Assembly: GCA_036924285.1 (NCBI GenBank) | Contig: JAYKYS010000002.1 | Location: 4,650,001-4,714,000 of the forward strand | DNA from: Asterella californica | Taxonomy: Eukaryota > Streptophyta > Marchantiopsida > Marchantiales > Aytoniaceae | Direction of reading: 5' to 3' | DNA length: 64,000 nucleotides | Shown: positions 40,641 to 51,290 of the stretch, piece after piece | Position numbering within the stretch: position 1 is the stretch's first letter | Layout: each line of letters opens with the position of its first letter | The notes under the pieces: model-generated | What the model saw: the letters and a program-made list of their open reading frames with translations, nothing else | Told to the model about the DNA's origin: nothing | Database searches by the model: none | Translations under genes and position numbers: made by a program

Positions 40641-42607
40641 AACGTCAATTTGTAGACACCCAAAATTTATTGAGTATACATATCGTTTTATAACTTATTC
40701 TAATTCTAAAATTCCCGTGGCATGTTCAAGGGTGATAGTCGACATGAGTTTATGATATTTGATATTGTGACCGCAGCATTCTATTGACGAGAGATCATTC
40801 AGATTGTTAGTTGCTTCTTGTTGATCGTGAGTGTTCTTTCGTACATTCAGATAGGACGCACGATTTTGTCATGTGCTGGCATTCTTGACTAAGCATATTA
40901 CGTCAGTAATGATGAGATACTGCATCACCGTGCGGGAGAATTTCATGAGTGAAATCTTCCACTCCGTCATCAAGAAATTTGCAATGAGGATCCATTTCCG
41001 AGCGATCGCACGAGCCACGACTTGCGTGCATTGCAATGGACTAGGATGAGAATATTCGTCATGAGGTGGTTGTCATGTACCCACGTTGACAGAATGATTC
41101 TTCTATTTGTAGATAGCTTTGTCATTAATAAAGTCTTCGTGCAATGCACAACAATATGGAAAGATGAGCTCAAGAAGAGAATATTTGATCATCGAGATTC
41201 CACAAGTATGACTTATTCAATTGTATGCAGTATTTCATTGACTTTTTGGGAATCAATCATAGGTTAATATTTTCTTCTCATATCATAATATGTTTTTTGT
41301 GCACGGGATGTTTGGTACATCGACATCATAGATTTTTCTATTATTTTCCTCTTGCGCTCAAGGAGCTACTCTCTCATAAGTCAATATTCTTCAATCTTCG
41401 GCACTTGAGTTGTCAGTTGGAGCTATATTTATGACTATTACAATCTATTATTCAACAATTCTAAGGATTTTATTTGATGAAGTTGAATCATGGGCTATAT
41501 TTTTTTCTCTTGCATGAAACTTTACCTTTCTAAATACTAGTTACGTTACTTCGTCACTTAACCTTAGAGAATATTTCTCACCTGTTGAGAATTCTCTTTC
41601 GGAGTTCCCTTTTGGGTCAACTTTTTCGGCTGGTGAATGTTTTCCCTTCACTCTTTTCTGCCTTGCAAATCTTCTCAACTTTCAAGAAATCTCTTTGTTA
41701 GCAATGTTCTGAGCTCTCTCGTTGTTCGTGCTCGAGCCAATGCCATTTCTAGGTATTATGACTTCTGTCGATGTGGTTTCTTTAGTCAGCTTTGTGTACT
41801 GTTTGCTAGGATTTTTTGCACTTATAAGCTTCAATACTTTCCTCACATCAGATTTCAAAATAAAAGAAATGGTCCATCTGAGAGGGATACATGTGTTTGC
41901 GACCACGGCTTAGTAACATTAGATAGTCTTATGAAAGAACAGAGAAACTTTTGTATGTCACTGGGGACTGAACCCACGAGCCCTCCACTTGGGTTGACGT
42001 ATCATAAGAGCTGCACATGTAGTTCCTATGACCCGCCAATCGAGGTGCAGCTACGATGAATGCATAAGAACTTGAGAGATAATATACATATGAAACAAAA
42101 ACAAATAACAAGTTAGTCTTGATACCCAACGAAATGCTCCCCAAGAACAGACCATGTTTGCTTGTCGGCTTGCTCCAAAAGATCAAGGAGCTGAGTACGG
42201 TCACGATAGCCTAAGGCGAAAGCTAATGCTCGATAAACCTGAAATCATTTTCTGGAAAATTCATCCTGTATGTACGAGGCTGCAACACAGCCAAGAAGTT
42301 GATTTTCATCATCCCAACACAAAGACATATCGATATGTTTTGACGTATGCAAGCAAGCTGCTTAAAAAACTAGAAATTCGAGCCTCAAGTCTTCTGGAAT
42401 GACCTCCAATGGATCAACCAACACGCCCCCTTCCACAATCCAATGTCCAGTCAAAATCTACACAGAGTCTCCACTCATGAAACTGTCATGATCCTCTTCC
42501 CACCGAAGGAGAGCTGTATGCTTGTGTTTTACGTGCTTCGACATGGTGACAGTAAAGGAAGAGAAACGAGATGTTACCTCAAGAAATGAAAAGTAGAGAT
42601 TCGCACA
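40641..42607. other. Unassigned region
   Basis: Frames at 41022-41267 and 41637-42059 are isolated and lack motifs. A minus-strand tRNA-type B box resemblance (GGTTCAGTCCC, 41964-41974) lies inside a segment that could be a tRNA-derived SINE, but no A box or copy was found to confirm it. Confidence 0.35.
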
Positions 42608-43042
42608 ATGTTGCACACGGACCGCAGTAGAAAATGTGACAAGATAGTGGTTTCCAATTTGCAAAGTTACAGCCACTCAAAGAAAGCTCGAACTTATGTA
42701 ACTCAGCTAGAGTTACATAAGTTCGAGCAGAACAAAGTAAGCACCGAAAGAGACTCTCCTTTGATCGTTACAGCATCAACTTTTGCCTCTCCCTTGATCG
42801 TTACTCTTGCTGAGCAATGCAGACAGACACAAACATATAGCGCAACTCTTGTCGTAGCACTAACTCTTGCTGCGCAATGCAACGTGAGAACGACTGATCA
42901 CACTATCTCAGAAGCAAGCAAACATACCCAGAGCCATCACAAAATGTTGAACCGGATCACAAAACCAAAGCTGGCTCAGAGAATCGGTGCTAGCACGATC
43001 TCAAAATCTGCCAAAAAATGCTTTGACCCGTCACAACAGTGA
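42608..43042 (+). CDS. Hypothetical ORF, 144 codons
   Basis: ATG at 42608 to TGA at 43040-43042, Ser/Thr/Lys-rich, no membrane segment or known motif. It contains duplicated text (SPLIVTA and SPLIVTL; two copies of an L.AQC/L.EQC motif) that comes from DNA repeats around 42755-42890. It also spans the perfect inverted repeat at 42686-42728, whose translation is part of the ORF. Both facts argue that it is an accidental ORF over repeats. Confidence 0.2.
   Translation: MLHTDRSRKCDKIVVSNLQSYSHSKKARTYVTQLELHKFEQNKVSTERDSPLIVTASTFASPLIVTLAEQCRQTQTYSATLVVALTLAAQCNVRTTDHTISEASKHTQSHHKMLNRITKPKLAQRIGASTISKSAKKCFDPSQQ
42686..42728. repeat. Perfect 19-bp inverted repeat with 5-nt loop
   Basis: GCTCGAACTTATGTAACTC, loop AGCTA, then its exact reverse complement. 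Isolated; no flanking copy found. Could be a fold-back footprint or a hairpin-forming relic. Confidence 0.8.
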
Positions 43043-44167
43043 AGCCGTCCAAACATGATCCAAGAATCAAGTGTACATAAGGATAGATACCTTCGGATGA
43101 TAAAGAAAGAACTAAGCACAGTCGATATGACAGTCACCTTGCACTGAATGAGCGCCGCTGCAAAGGTCAAGCCGTATGAGAAAATTCGGTACAAATAGAG
43201 CTAAAGTACATCGTGCGTGAGCTAAATTCAGAAAACAAGAACAACCGAGAAAGCCCAAAGATGAAGGAAACCATGCGCAAGGTAAACTAGGGTCAGGACA
43301 GCAAAACCGACAGGATCTGAGTTCACGAGAACAAGAAACTTGACCACCACATTGACAACCTCAAAACCTGCACCGTATGCAACATTTTCAAGTCATAGCC
43401 GCTGCAAAAGGCACAAGAGAATCTCAACGGGCAGGAGAGCTTGCAGCGGATGACATTGACACGCGAGATCCTGAAAAGATCCGGAGGCAATGATTCCTTT
43501 CGGGCCTTTTATATCCGGAGTGGGAGTTTAAGATTAATAAGGTTCTCTTCCGACTAGGTCCTTAGTGTGCTTATCAGACACTGACAGATTGGTGCGATGA
43601 TAAGAATTGTAGTTTCACAAGTGCCACAATAGTATATTCGTCAGCATATAGCATCTCCAAGGTTTTTGGATAGGGTACCTCTGAGCTAGCATTTCCGTGT
43701 ATTTCGCTTACACACATTTTATCAAGAGGACGCGTGGATACTCAAGTGAAACTGACGTGAATCTGACTGTCTCAGCACGTGAGATTACCCTCTTCTTCTA
43801 AAAGCACGAAGGTAAACTATATGTGATGGGAAGACATTCACTATCGCGACTGCAGGAGTTACCAAAACTGCAGGACTGGCAGCTGTACCCTTCAGGTCCG
43901 GCGGGACTCATTAGGCGCGTTAAAGGGTGTAGTCGGAAGAGACCCTAAGACACTCATGTTCCTTATTTCACCTCCCTTTACTAACTAAAACCTCATCACT
44001 TTCGCCAAACATGTCTTTTTTTTGCATTTTAAGTCTCCGTAGCATACTCCATACTACAATCTACACACAAGTGTTCTAAAAAATCATTCCTAATTTGCTA
44101 CAACTTAACATATATTTCATGTTTTCACAATTCTCATCAACATACTTGTAATAGCTTTTTATCTTTT
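43043..44167. other. Unassigned region upstream of element G
   Basis: No ORF with motifs. TTTTATATCC near 43510 is TATA-like on its own. 44040-44075 shares GCATACT.CATACTACAATCTACA with 22355-22375, so the right end is a piece of a dispersed repeat. The last five bases before element G are CTTTT. Confidence 0.4.
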
Positions 44168-44498
44168 TATGGTGTCCACAATTTACAGGATTTTTGAAAT
44201 TTTGAAATTTTTAAAGATAATAACATGTCTGTGTGATTGAAATAACCTTGTTGCTTAAGATTACATCTTGTTTAGAAAAAAGATGGACTTAAGAACTTTT
44301 TGTAAGAGAAGTCGACTTCTTCCGAAGACGTAAGAAGAACATTTTCTGAGAAGACGTATTCTCGACCAGGTCTTCGAAAGACGAAAGACGAAAGACAAAA
44401 GACAAAAGATGGAAGACGGAAGACGGATGTCTTCTAGAAGATAACAACCACGACTGCATGAGTACCCACCACGCACCACCTAGGAGAGGAGTAGGTAT

Positions 44499-44532
44499 AC
44501 CTACCAGGTATCCACCATGGTAGTAGGTAGGT
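44499..44532 (+). promoter_or_regulatory. Cluster of ACCTACC / GGTAGGT motifs in U3
   Basis: ACCTACC at 44499-44505 and its complement GGTAGGT at 44526-44532, next to the palindrome GTAGGTATACCTAC. The same pair stands in the 3' LTR (56044-56050, 56071-56077), and the LTR of D keeps GGTAGGT (60871-60877). ACCTACC is the AC element bound by plant R2R3-MYB factors. That it is used here is inference. Confidence 0.35.
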
Positions 44533-46203
44533 CAAGGAGGTCGAACCCCTAATCGCGCAAGGAAGATACGAGAGAAGGCACATTAGCACGAAATCAGCTG
44601 ACTGCTTCTCGCACCGAAGGACAACTGCGCATTAGGAGGTCGATTGCAAACAGGGTGTCGAATTGGATCTGGAAGCAAGGAGAGTGTAATTGAGAACTCA
44701 AAGAACCGAATTGAGGTTAGAGAGAAAGCGAGGACGATTCTGTGAGAGCTAGAAGCACAGTCGAGCTGAAAGAATCTCTTCGGATTTCACGAAGTAGACA
44801 TTGAAGGTCGATTAGAGAAGTTTCCAAGGAAGAGAAGGATCGATTGCAGCAGCAGAAGGTGCAGCTCAAGATTGATGACAGGAGCAGGTTTGTGGGATCG
44901 CATTGGAGCTGGGATTGAGATCGAAAGCGCGCAGAAGACTGAAGGTGCACCAGAGGCAGCCATAAGCTGTACTGAGGTTCTTTCCGTGTTCTTTCTCTTT
45001 CCCATCGCTTCCCGTCTCTGATTTGATGTTCCCCGCTTATTTGCAGGAAGCCCATCGATCGATTACCCTACCTTGAAATTTCTTTTGTGAGAATTGGGCA
45101 CGGAAGCGCTGTCCAATTTTTGACAGCCGTCTTCCCACTTCTTCTTAAGTTGGAATCGAGCTTCCCCATCTCTCATTCTTAAATTCGATCACCTGACTAT
45201 CAATTTCCTTTCCGGACCACACCTTTGTTTCCGAACTCATGGACAGAAGACGCTTTTGAAGATCTAAACATCTTCGGAAGACGCTTCTGAATGTCTGAAT
45301 GTCTTCGGAAGACGACTGTATTCAATTCGTATCGAGATTGGATTGGATTGGTTTTGTGTTGAGAGAGGCTTGGTACGAATCCAGAGTGACTTGGTGAGTT
45401 GATTGTTGTTCGAGAAGTTGGAAGTTGGGAACCAGACTTGTGCCTCTTGATCTTCCGAGCTTCTCAAATCCACATCTTCCTAGAGAGACTAGAAGGTTGG
45501 AAAGGCTGGCAGAATGCGCGAGAAGACGTGAGGGTCCTTTACGGATCTCTTCTGTCCGATCCATAACAGCCTATTCCTTCTTTTTTCCGAACTTAGAAGA
45601 GAGTTGTGAGAAGTCTTGCCGGTAGAATCTGGAGAGAATGATCGAGGGTCATGTCTTTTCGTCATGCAGCAAGCTTCTTCTGAGCGTGTATGAGAGGTAA
45701 GGAGTCGGAAGAACATAGTATGGATGTTTCATGTCTGTTGTGAGGCTAGATTGTGTGTCGGAAGATGAGGACAGATGAGACCAGTGATGAGAAGCCTGGT
45801 TGCGGGAAGTCTTCCAAGTACGTCAGTTAATCGGGAGCTGTCCCTCCAAGAGTCTTCTTGGAGGCCACTATCACAGCAGGAGCCCGCGACCATCTTCTGA
45901 ACTTTTCTTACTCTTCTTCTCACATATCTTGTATCTCCTATTAGGAAGTATGATGAAATGCAAGGTGGGTTGTCTTCTTGGTAATCCATGCGATGCCTTG
46001 CTTAGTTAGGATTGTTTAGATATAGCTCGGAAGACGAGAGCTACTTAGGAAGCACTGTTAGAATCCCGGAAGACGGAATAGTTGTCTTCTAGAAGACTAG
46101 ATTCGTCTTCTGAGAGTAGAAGCTAGACTGTGAGAACTTGGGAAAGATTGAGCCTTCGGCTCACAGCAAGTACGTGTGGCTTAGTGTAATAGAGACTCGA
46201 AGC

Positions 46204-47571
46204 ATGTCGATGCATCCTCGAGGGTTGGTGTTGTCGACAGCAGAGTTGGTAGAAGCCAAACCCTTCATCAAGGAGTTGGGTCTCGACTTCTTCCTGTGGG
46301 ACTAGAACCTCGCGGACCAGGGTCTTCTGGAGGAAGTTTGGACAACACTACCTCCTCGCAACCTTGTACCTACGAAGGCAGGAGTAGCTCATGGAAGACC
46401 ATCTTCTTGGACGACGGAATGATGACGCATGGTCTTTCACATGCCAGAATCAGAGAATCGAGGGTACGAGCTCGAGAAGAAGATCTTACCTATGATCTCA
46501 GAGAAGTGACATGTGCCTGGAAGCACGACGTGCCTCTACCTGGAAGATAGACAAGGAAGCAATCGGTGGAAGATAGAAGCGTACCGAGAGCCGCGTGGAG
46601 TTCCTGGAAGCCATCTGGGAGGAGTTGCCTATCAATTGGGGTGCCTTCTTCCACGCTTACGTTTAGACAGAGTTGGTGTACTTGGGCACCTCAGCAGGAG
46701 GACACCTCATCTCGTTCTTTTGTTACCTGTACGTGTTCGAAGACCAGTTGGTGAGGTATGGGCCAACAAGACAGTGTAAGGTGAAGGAAGCAGTCTCGAG
46801 AAAAGACGATCGAGCAGCAGCTGCAACTCTCCCTCCCACTTTAGTGTCTCAGACGAGACCAGGCACTTATCAGACGACGCTTCTGGTGCGAGAAGACGAC
46901 TCCAGTGGTACGGAAGACACGTCATCGCCGAGGAAGATGGGCCTAGGAGTGTGTCTAGGAAGAGCACATCTTTCCCGATCATTCATTCTGGATCGGAGTC
47001 CGATTCACAAGAGGAGATGTTGAGCACCTGGATTGCACAGAAGAAGCTTCTACAACTACATGGAGTCTTCCGAAGACTTTAGAAGCCGACGTATGGGTTG
47101 ACATCTCAACTGGGACCCGAGGAAGCGCAGCAAAGAGAACCGCTCTTACGGTGAGAAAAGATCTTCCACTCCGAAAGATGAGAAGAGTAACATCTTCCCG
47201 CGCGCAGAAGCAGAAGACCACAGTGGTGGAAGAGACATCCTTGCTTCTGGAAGACAAGAAGTAGAGTTGTCTTATGCGTTTTGAGTGAAGGAGGTGACTT
47301 CCTCGGACCACTGCAAAGTCACCCCAGCTCCCAGTGTCAAACCAGTGCCACAGAAGAGCGAGGAAGCATTGGTGGACTCAGCTTCTCAGAAGACGCTTTC
47401 ATCTTCCGAAGCCGTCCCAGAATAGCAAGTCACGAACAGAGAGAAGGAAGTCACCTCAGTCACACCCGAGGTACTCGCAGGGTTTCTCACCTTATCAAAA
47501 GCCGAATTGAGAGTTCAAGTAGGAGTAGATCGGGAGGAGATCACACCCATCGAATTAGAGTACGTAGCAAG
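46204..47571 (+). pseudogene. LTR-resident U3 protein, G 5' LTR copy (broken)
   Basis: ATG at 46204 (MSMHPRGLVL). Block I reads PFIKELGLDFFLWD, a TAG, then GLLEEVW; it aligns with GLAFLLENWGVISLDLLQEI of element B. Many frameshifts follow. The linker (KMGLGVCLGRAH, then ...) and VSSRAQ-type tail are recognisable to 47260. The coiled-coil segment present in C2 is absent: the sequence jumps from GGAAGACAAGAAG to TAGAGTTGTC at about 47258. The tail to 47571 is Ser/Glu/Thr-rich in mixed frames. Not functional; better preserved in the 3' LTR. Confidence 0.68.
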
Positions 47572-48024
47572 TTAAGAAGATAGTTGACTTATCTAATTTT
47601 GATAGAAGTCAAAATTTGCTATATTAAGAAGTGATAGTTTCCCTGATAAAATTAGCTAACTGTCCATGTGGCAGAATAGGCAGCGCATGAGTAGGAAGTA
47701 AGTTTCTAAACCAAGGCAGGGAGCCGACTGCATGTGAGGTGGTGGTCTTCTGACAGCCCTCCATCTCCTTGATTGCAAGTTGAGGATTGGAGGGGAACTC
47801 TCTTCTGTGTCTCAAGGTAATAGTGTAAGTTAGGAGACAGAGTAGGATTTCACACACATTAGGCGCACTAAACACATTACTGTACGTACACACTGGGAGA
47901 CTCATGTGAGAGACAGTGTACACACATTACACCCGATGCTAGAGACATACAAATAGATTTGGATTACACCGGAGTGGTCTGCATCCTCGCTTCTAGCAGT
48001 GGATCAAAGATGTAGATAGAGGTA

Positions 48025-48267
48025 ATGGACAACCTAGAGCAGGGAACGGCATCATCGTGTAGTCTTGTTGTTAAGCTGGTGTGTCGAGGAGTAAGAGCAG
48101 GAAGTAGAGAGAGTGAGCTTCCCAACACCAATGTACCTTCTTCTCGGAGAATAGATTTTGAATTTAAGTGCAGAAGCTTTGTCTGTGTCTTCTGGGCAGT
48201 GGGTTTCCTCAAATTCACACCCAATTGTGCATGGGAAGCCTTCTTCTGGAGTGGCGGTGATTGTTAG
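48025..48267 (+). other. Conserved 80-codon ORF in the leader
   Basis: Starts MDNLEQGTASSCSLVVKLVC and ends EAFFWSGGDC. C1 has an 80-codon counterpart at 23922-24164 (MDSLEQEMTSSCNPVSKLVC...). In the G 3' LTR the frame has a TAG early, and in C3 the ATG is lost. If transcription starts near 47850 this is an upstream ORF in the RNA leader. The minus strand is also largely open here. Confidence 0.35.
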
Positions 48268-48442
48268 AAGCTGTGCAAAGTCAAAGCTTGTCTCATCCAG
48301 TGGAGCACTTAAGATCCATGTACGGCAATGCTATGGGTAAGTGATCCAAGAAGACGGAGTAGTCGAAGCAACGACAAGAAGAAGAAAGAAGCCTTCTTTC
48401 CACAGCAGAAGATGACATCCTCGAATAGAAGATTGTGTAACT

Positions 48443-48622
48443 GTAAGCGAATTTGTTGTCTTCCTCCCCAAATTACTACAAGTAGGGATGGCTTGTTAGT
48501 CAGGATTCGGACTAGAAGCTTGTCGGAGTCTTAATTTCTCATTGTCATCTTGTTTTCTCTTGTTTGGATTTTCTCTTCTTCCCCATCTTCCCTCATCTTC
48601 CCATCTTCCTATCTTCTTCTAG
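48443..48622 (+). other. Candidate leader intron of element G
   Basis: Donor CT/GTAAGC at 48443, polypyrimidine tract of about 60 nt (48560-48620), acceptor CTTCTTCTAG ending at 48622. CTTAAT near 48530 may be the branch site. Length 180 nt. The same signals are seen in C1. Excision would shorten the leader between LTR promoter and gag. Confidence 0.45.
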
Positions 48623-49191
48623 TGAGCTTCCGAGACTTATATTGAGCTTTCGTGAAGGTGAATGTCGTTGTAGTGCTGCAGGAAGACCGTTTCCGTAGGT
48701 AGAAGCCTGAGAAGGCTACAGAGGGCTTACACCATGTGACTGATCTAACCCCGTTAGAAATTGGAAGAGCAATGTGTGATAGACAGTGATAATTTGACGG
48801 CTACGAAGCAGGAGCAGTCTTCTGGAGGTGTGAGAAGCCGAGTTGAGACCTCAGAAGCCGAGAATTGCTTCAGGAAGACTGTCGTGAGAAGATTGGAAGT
48901 CGTAATCTGGAAGCAGAAAGCGTCTTCTCGAGTTTCCCAGTATATATCTGTATGATATTTTAGGTAGTAGTTGTTTGTTTAGGTCCAGGGCATCTCTTGA
49001 AGGGTCTGGAAGTCGTGTGGTTTTGTGAAAAGATGGGATTTCTAGATAAAACCCGTGTGTTTGTGTGTTTGAACAGATCTTAGAACTTAGAGCTGCGATA
49101 CTTGTGTAAATCCTCTGTGAGAACGATATCTTGTATACTAAATGGGCAAAAGGAGTAATCCTGCGACACTACATATAGTGAGCATCATTTT

Positions 49192-49209
49192 TGGTGCCGT
49201 TGCCGAGGA
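49192..49209 (+). other. Primer binding site of element G
   Basis: TGGTGCCGTTGCCGAGGA, closely related to A's tRNA-Asp-type site, 18 nt after the LTR end. The spacer TATAGTGAGCATCATTTT resembles that of A. Confidence 0.75.
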
Positions 49210-49291
49210 TTTCATCTTAGTAACGATTGTTCTAAGCTTCCTAGATCTGTGGTCAGTAGTTAGTTTCATTCTGAACTAACTTGGATTGTAG

Positions 49292-51290
49292 TTGATTGTT
49301 GTGGAACTCTATCTTGCTAGAAGACAGGGGCCGCAGCGAGAAGCTGATGAGATGCATCAAAGGAGAACTGGAAGAAGCCGCTTCCTCGCTTCCAAGAGCT
49401 TCTTGGAAGACTCGATCTTGGAAGACTGCAGTGAGTGCAACATGAAGCAGGAGAAGAAGACGTTTCGAACATGTGACAAGTTGTTCAGACATCCAGTCTA
49501 CCAGATCTAGTATTAGAAGAAGAGAGACATCTCTTCTCAGCACTCTGGTGGATATCTTCGACCAGAGAAAGAAGCAAAAGACGCATGGGTAAGGACCCTG
49601 AGTGGGTACATTCGCCCCAGCGAACCACTTCTAAAGAGCAGCGGGTATCCCTGAGACACCAAAGGAAAGAAGAAGAGCTCAGGAAGATCCGATCAGTAGA
49701 TTTGAAAAAACCTTCCATCTCGAGCATTATCTTTGGAGAAGACAGAAGCCAACCGGGTGACCACGTTTATAAAATAGATTTTGGTACTGGTTACGCGGAA
49801 GACATCTTCCCAAATACGGGAGAGGCTTCTCAAGGCAAAGGAACTGGAAGAGATCGCTTCAGATATCTCAAAAGGTGGCAGTGATAGTAGCTCTGACTCA
49901 GAAGACGACATTCGTGACTCAGACAGACATGGGTCTTCGAGAAGACCATCCCCACCGTCTGGGCCTGAGAGAGGAAGAAGTTGGCAGTCGCACCAACCGA
50001 CAGTCGACATGGCTTCTCTCACTCGACAGAAGTATCATCCGTACGATGATGATGCTTACGTACAATTCCATATCTTGAGACAATCCTCCCAAGTATCAAT
50101 CCACGGCTTGCTGAGCATAATAACCAGATCTTCCTTGGTTCTGGAGGATGTGATCCAGGAGGTCTTCAAACCTCTCGGTGTAATCTCGCAGTGTCTCTTT
50201 CTTCTTCCGTTTGAGTCTCTGAAGTAGATGAGGGTCATCCAGTCATAGCCTCTCCTCTGAACCTCTTCAGAAAAGCTGCCTTCAGAGTAGCCCAAGCGGC
50301 CATAACTAACTCGTCATCCAACACTTTACTCATCTATTTCCTTCCCTTCCCTACGATCAAACTAGGAAATACACGGAGTCTGTCGGCATCCGAGTCTTCT
50401 TTGATGGATCGAGAGATGGTCTCGAACATCGTGATGAAGAGGAGGAGGTGATGATTTAGTAGAAGTACAAGCATGTAGAGCAGTATGAAACCTCGAACAT
50501 CACTCAAAATATGACGAAAGACAGAAGGAAGACCACGAAGAAGTCCAAGACGTCGAAGAAGTCTTCTAGGAAGTCCAAGAGGAAGTCCAAGTCCGCTGAA
50601 ACTGATAACAATGATTCGGAAGCATCCTCTACTTCTGAAGAGTCTACTGTCCAAAGTTCTGAATCCGAATATGAACAAGAGAAGAAGACTCGGAAGAAGA
50701 AGAAGAAGGAGAAGACACGATCTAGAGAAGAAGTTGTATAGAAGACTCCTCAGACTCAAATCATTCAGTCTCCACCTGATCCCCTGATCAATGAAGTGCT
50801 GAAGCAGTTTGCCGACCTGAAAGTTCATCTTCTGAACTAGAAGGACAAGCGGAAGCAACCTACAGCTTCCCGGTCAAACATTTGGTGCAACCTTTGTAAC
50901 TCTTCCAGACACATCAGAGATCAGTGTACGCAGGACCAGGTTGTTAATTGGACAGGTTGGGAAGAGACGATGAGAGATATCTACACGATCTCAGTGGAGA
51001 ATCCTGCTATAGGATCGAGACGATACATCCATTCACCCCTACACCTCCTGCTCAATATAATCGTTATACACCTAGAGACAGTGCTAGTAATGTACAGATC
51101 AGGACGCCCTGGCAACCTTCTTCATCACAACGACCTCTAAACCCTCTTCCTGGAGCATGTAACAACTGTGGAGAGACAGACCACTGGTGGTCCACCTGTC
51201 CTCATCCGAGAAGACAGATTGGACAAGTGCCCTTGTGTGGGAACTGTAAGGAAGCAGGACATTTCACAACTACGTCTCCGACAAATGGTT
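49292..51290 (+). pseudogene. gag of element G, broken and partly inverted
   Basis: 49292-49510 is a basic N-terminal ORF ending at TAG. A second TAG at 49514 is followed by AAG AAG, as in A and B. 49781-50040 contains RKTSSQIRERLLKAKELEEI and a Ser/Pro-rich linker ending LTRQKYHPYDDDAYVQF. There the capsid should start, but it lies on the opposite strand (see 50060-50440). 50508-50740 is a Lys/Ser-rich tail (KKSSRKSKRKSKS), followed by zinc knuckles CNLCNSSRHIRDQC (50886-50927) and CNNCGETDHWWSTC (51158-51199) in different frames, plus a third, degenerate one near 51235. Confidence 0.75.
50060..50440 (-). other. Inverted capsid segment within gag of element G
   Basis: Read on the minus strand, 50440 to 50060 encodes FITMFETISRSIKEDSDADR, LRVFPSLIVG, AAWATLKAAFLKRFRG and then a disrupted end, aligning with FVKQFEAVSHANKEDNDL, RIFPNLLKHAAG and WDLMKNEFLKRFREL of elements A/B. 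The plus-strand gag text on both sides is in normal orientation. This is therefore a local inversion of about 380 bp, not a separate insertion. Confidence 0.75.

Larger units (their letters stand above)
44168..49173 (+). repeat. 5' LTR of element G (5.0 kb, contains an ORF)
   Basis: The 3' LTR repeats it from 55745. In order: a region dense in GAAGAC/GTCTTC inverted motifs (44300-44440), AC-type motifs ACCTACC (44499) and GGTAGGT (44526), a CT/GA-rich stretch, the U3 ORF relic (46204-47571), the transcription start region near 47830, an R/U5 leader with a small ORF and intron-like signals, and the terminus GACACTACA at 49173. About 5 kb is near the upper end for plant LTRs. Confidence 0.87.

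Noticed and set aside
45200..45720. Overlapping frames on both strands in G LTR (45264-45716, also 56751-57253)
   Set aside because: Kept in both LTRs on both strands with equal similarity, no start context or motif; explained by the GAAGAC-type repeated composition.
50334..50858. 174-codon minus-strand ORF rich in Leu/Phe (membrane-like)
   Set aside because: Part of it is the inverted capsid segment read in its true frame; the rest is the complement of the Lys/Ser-rich gag tail, which gives artificial Leu/Phe runs.
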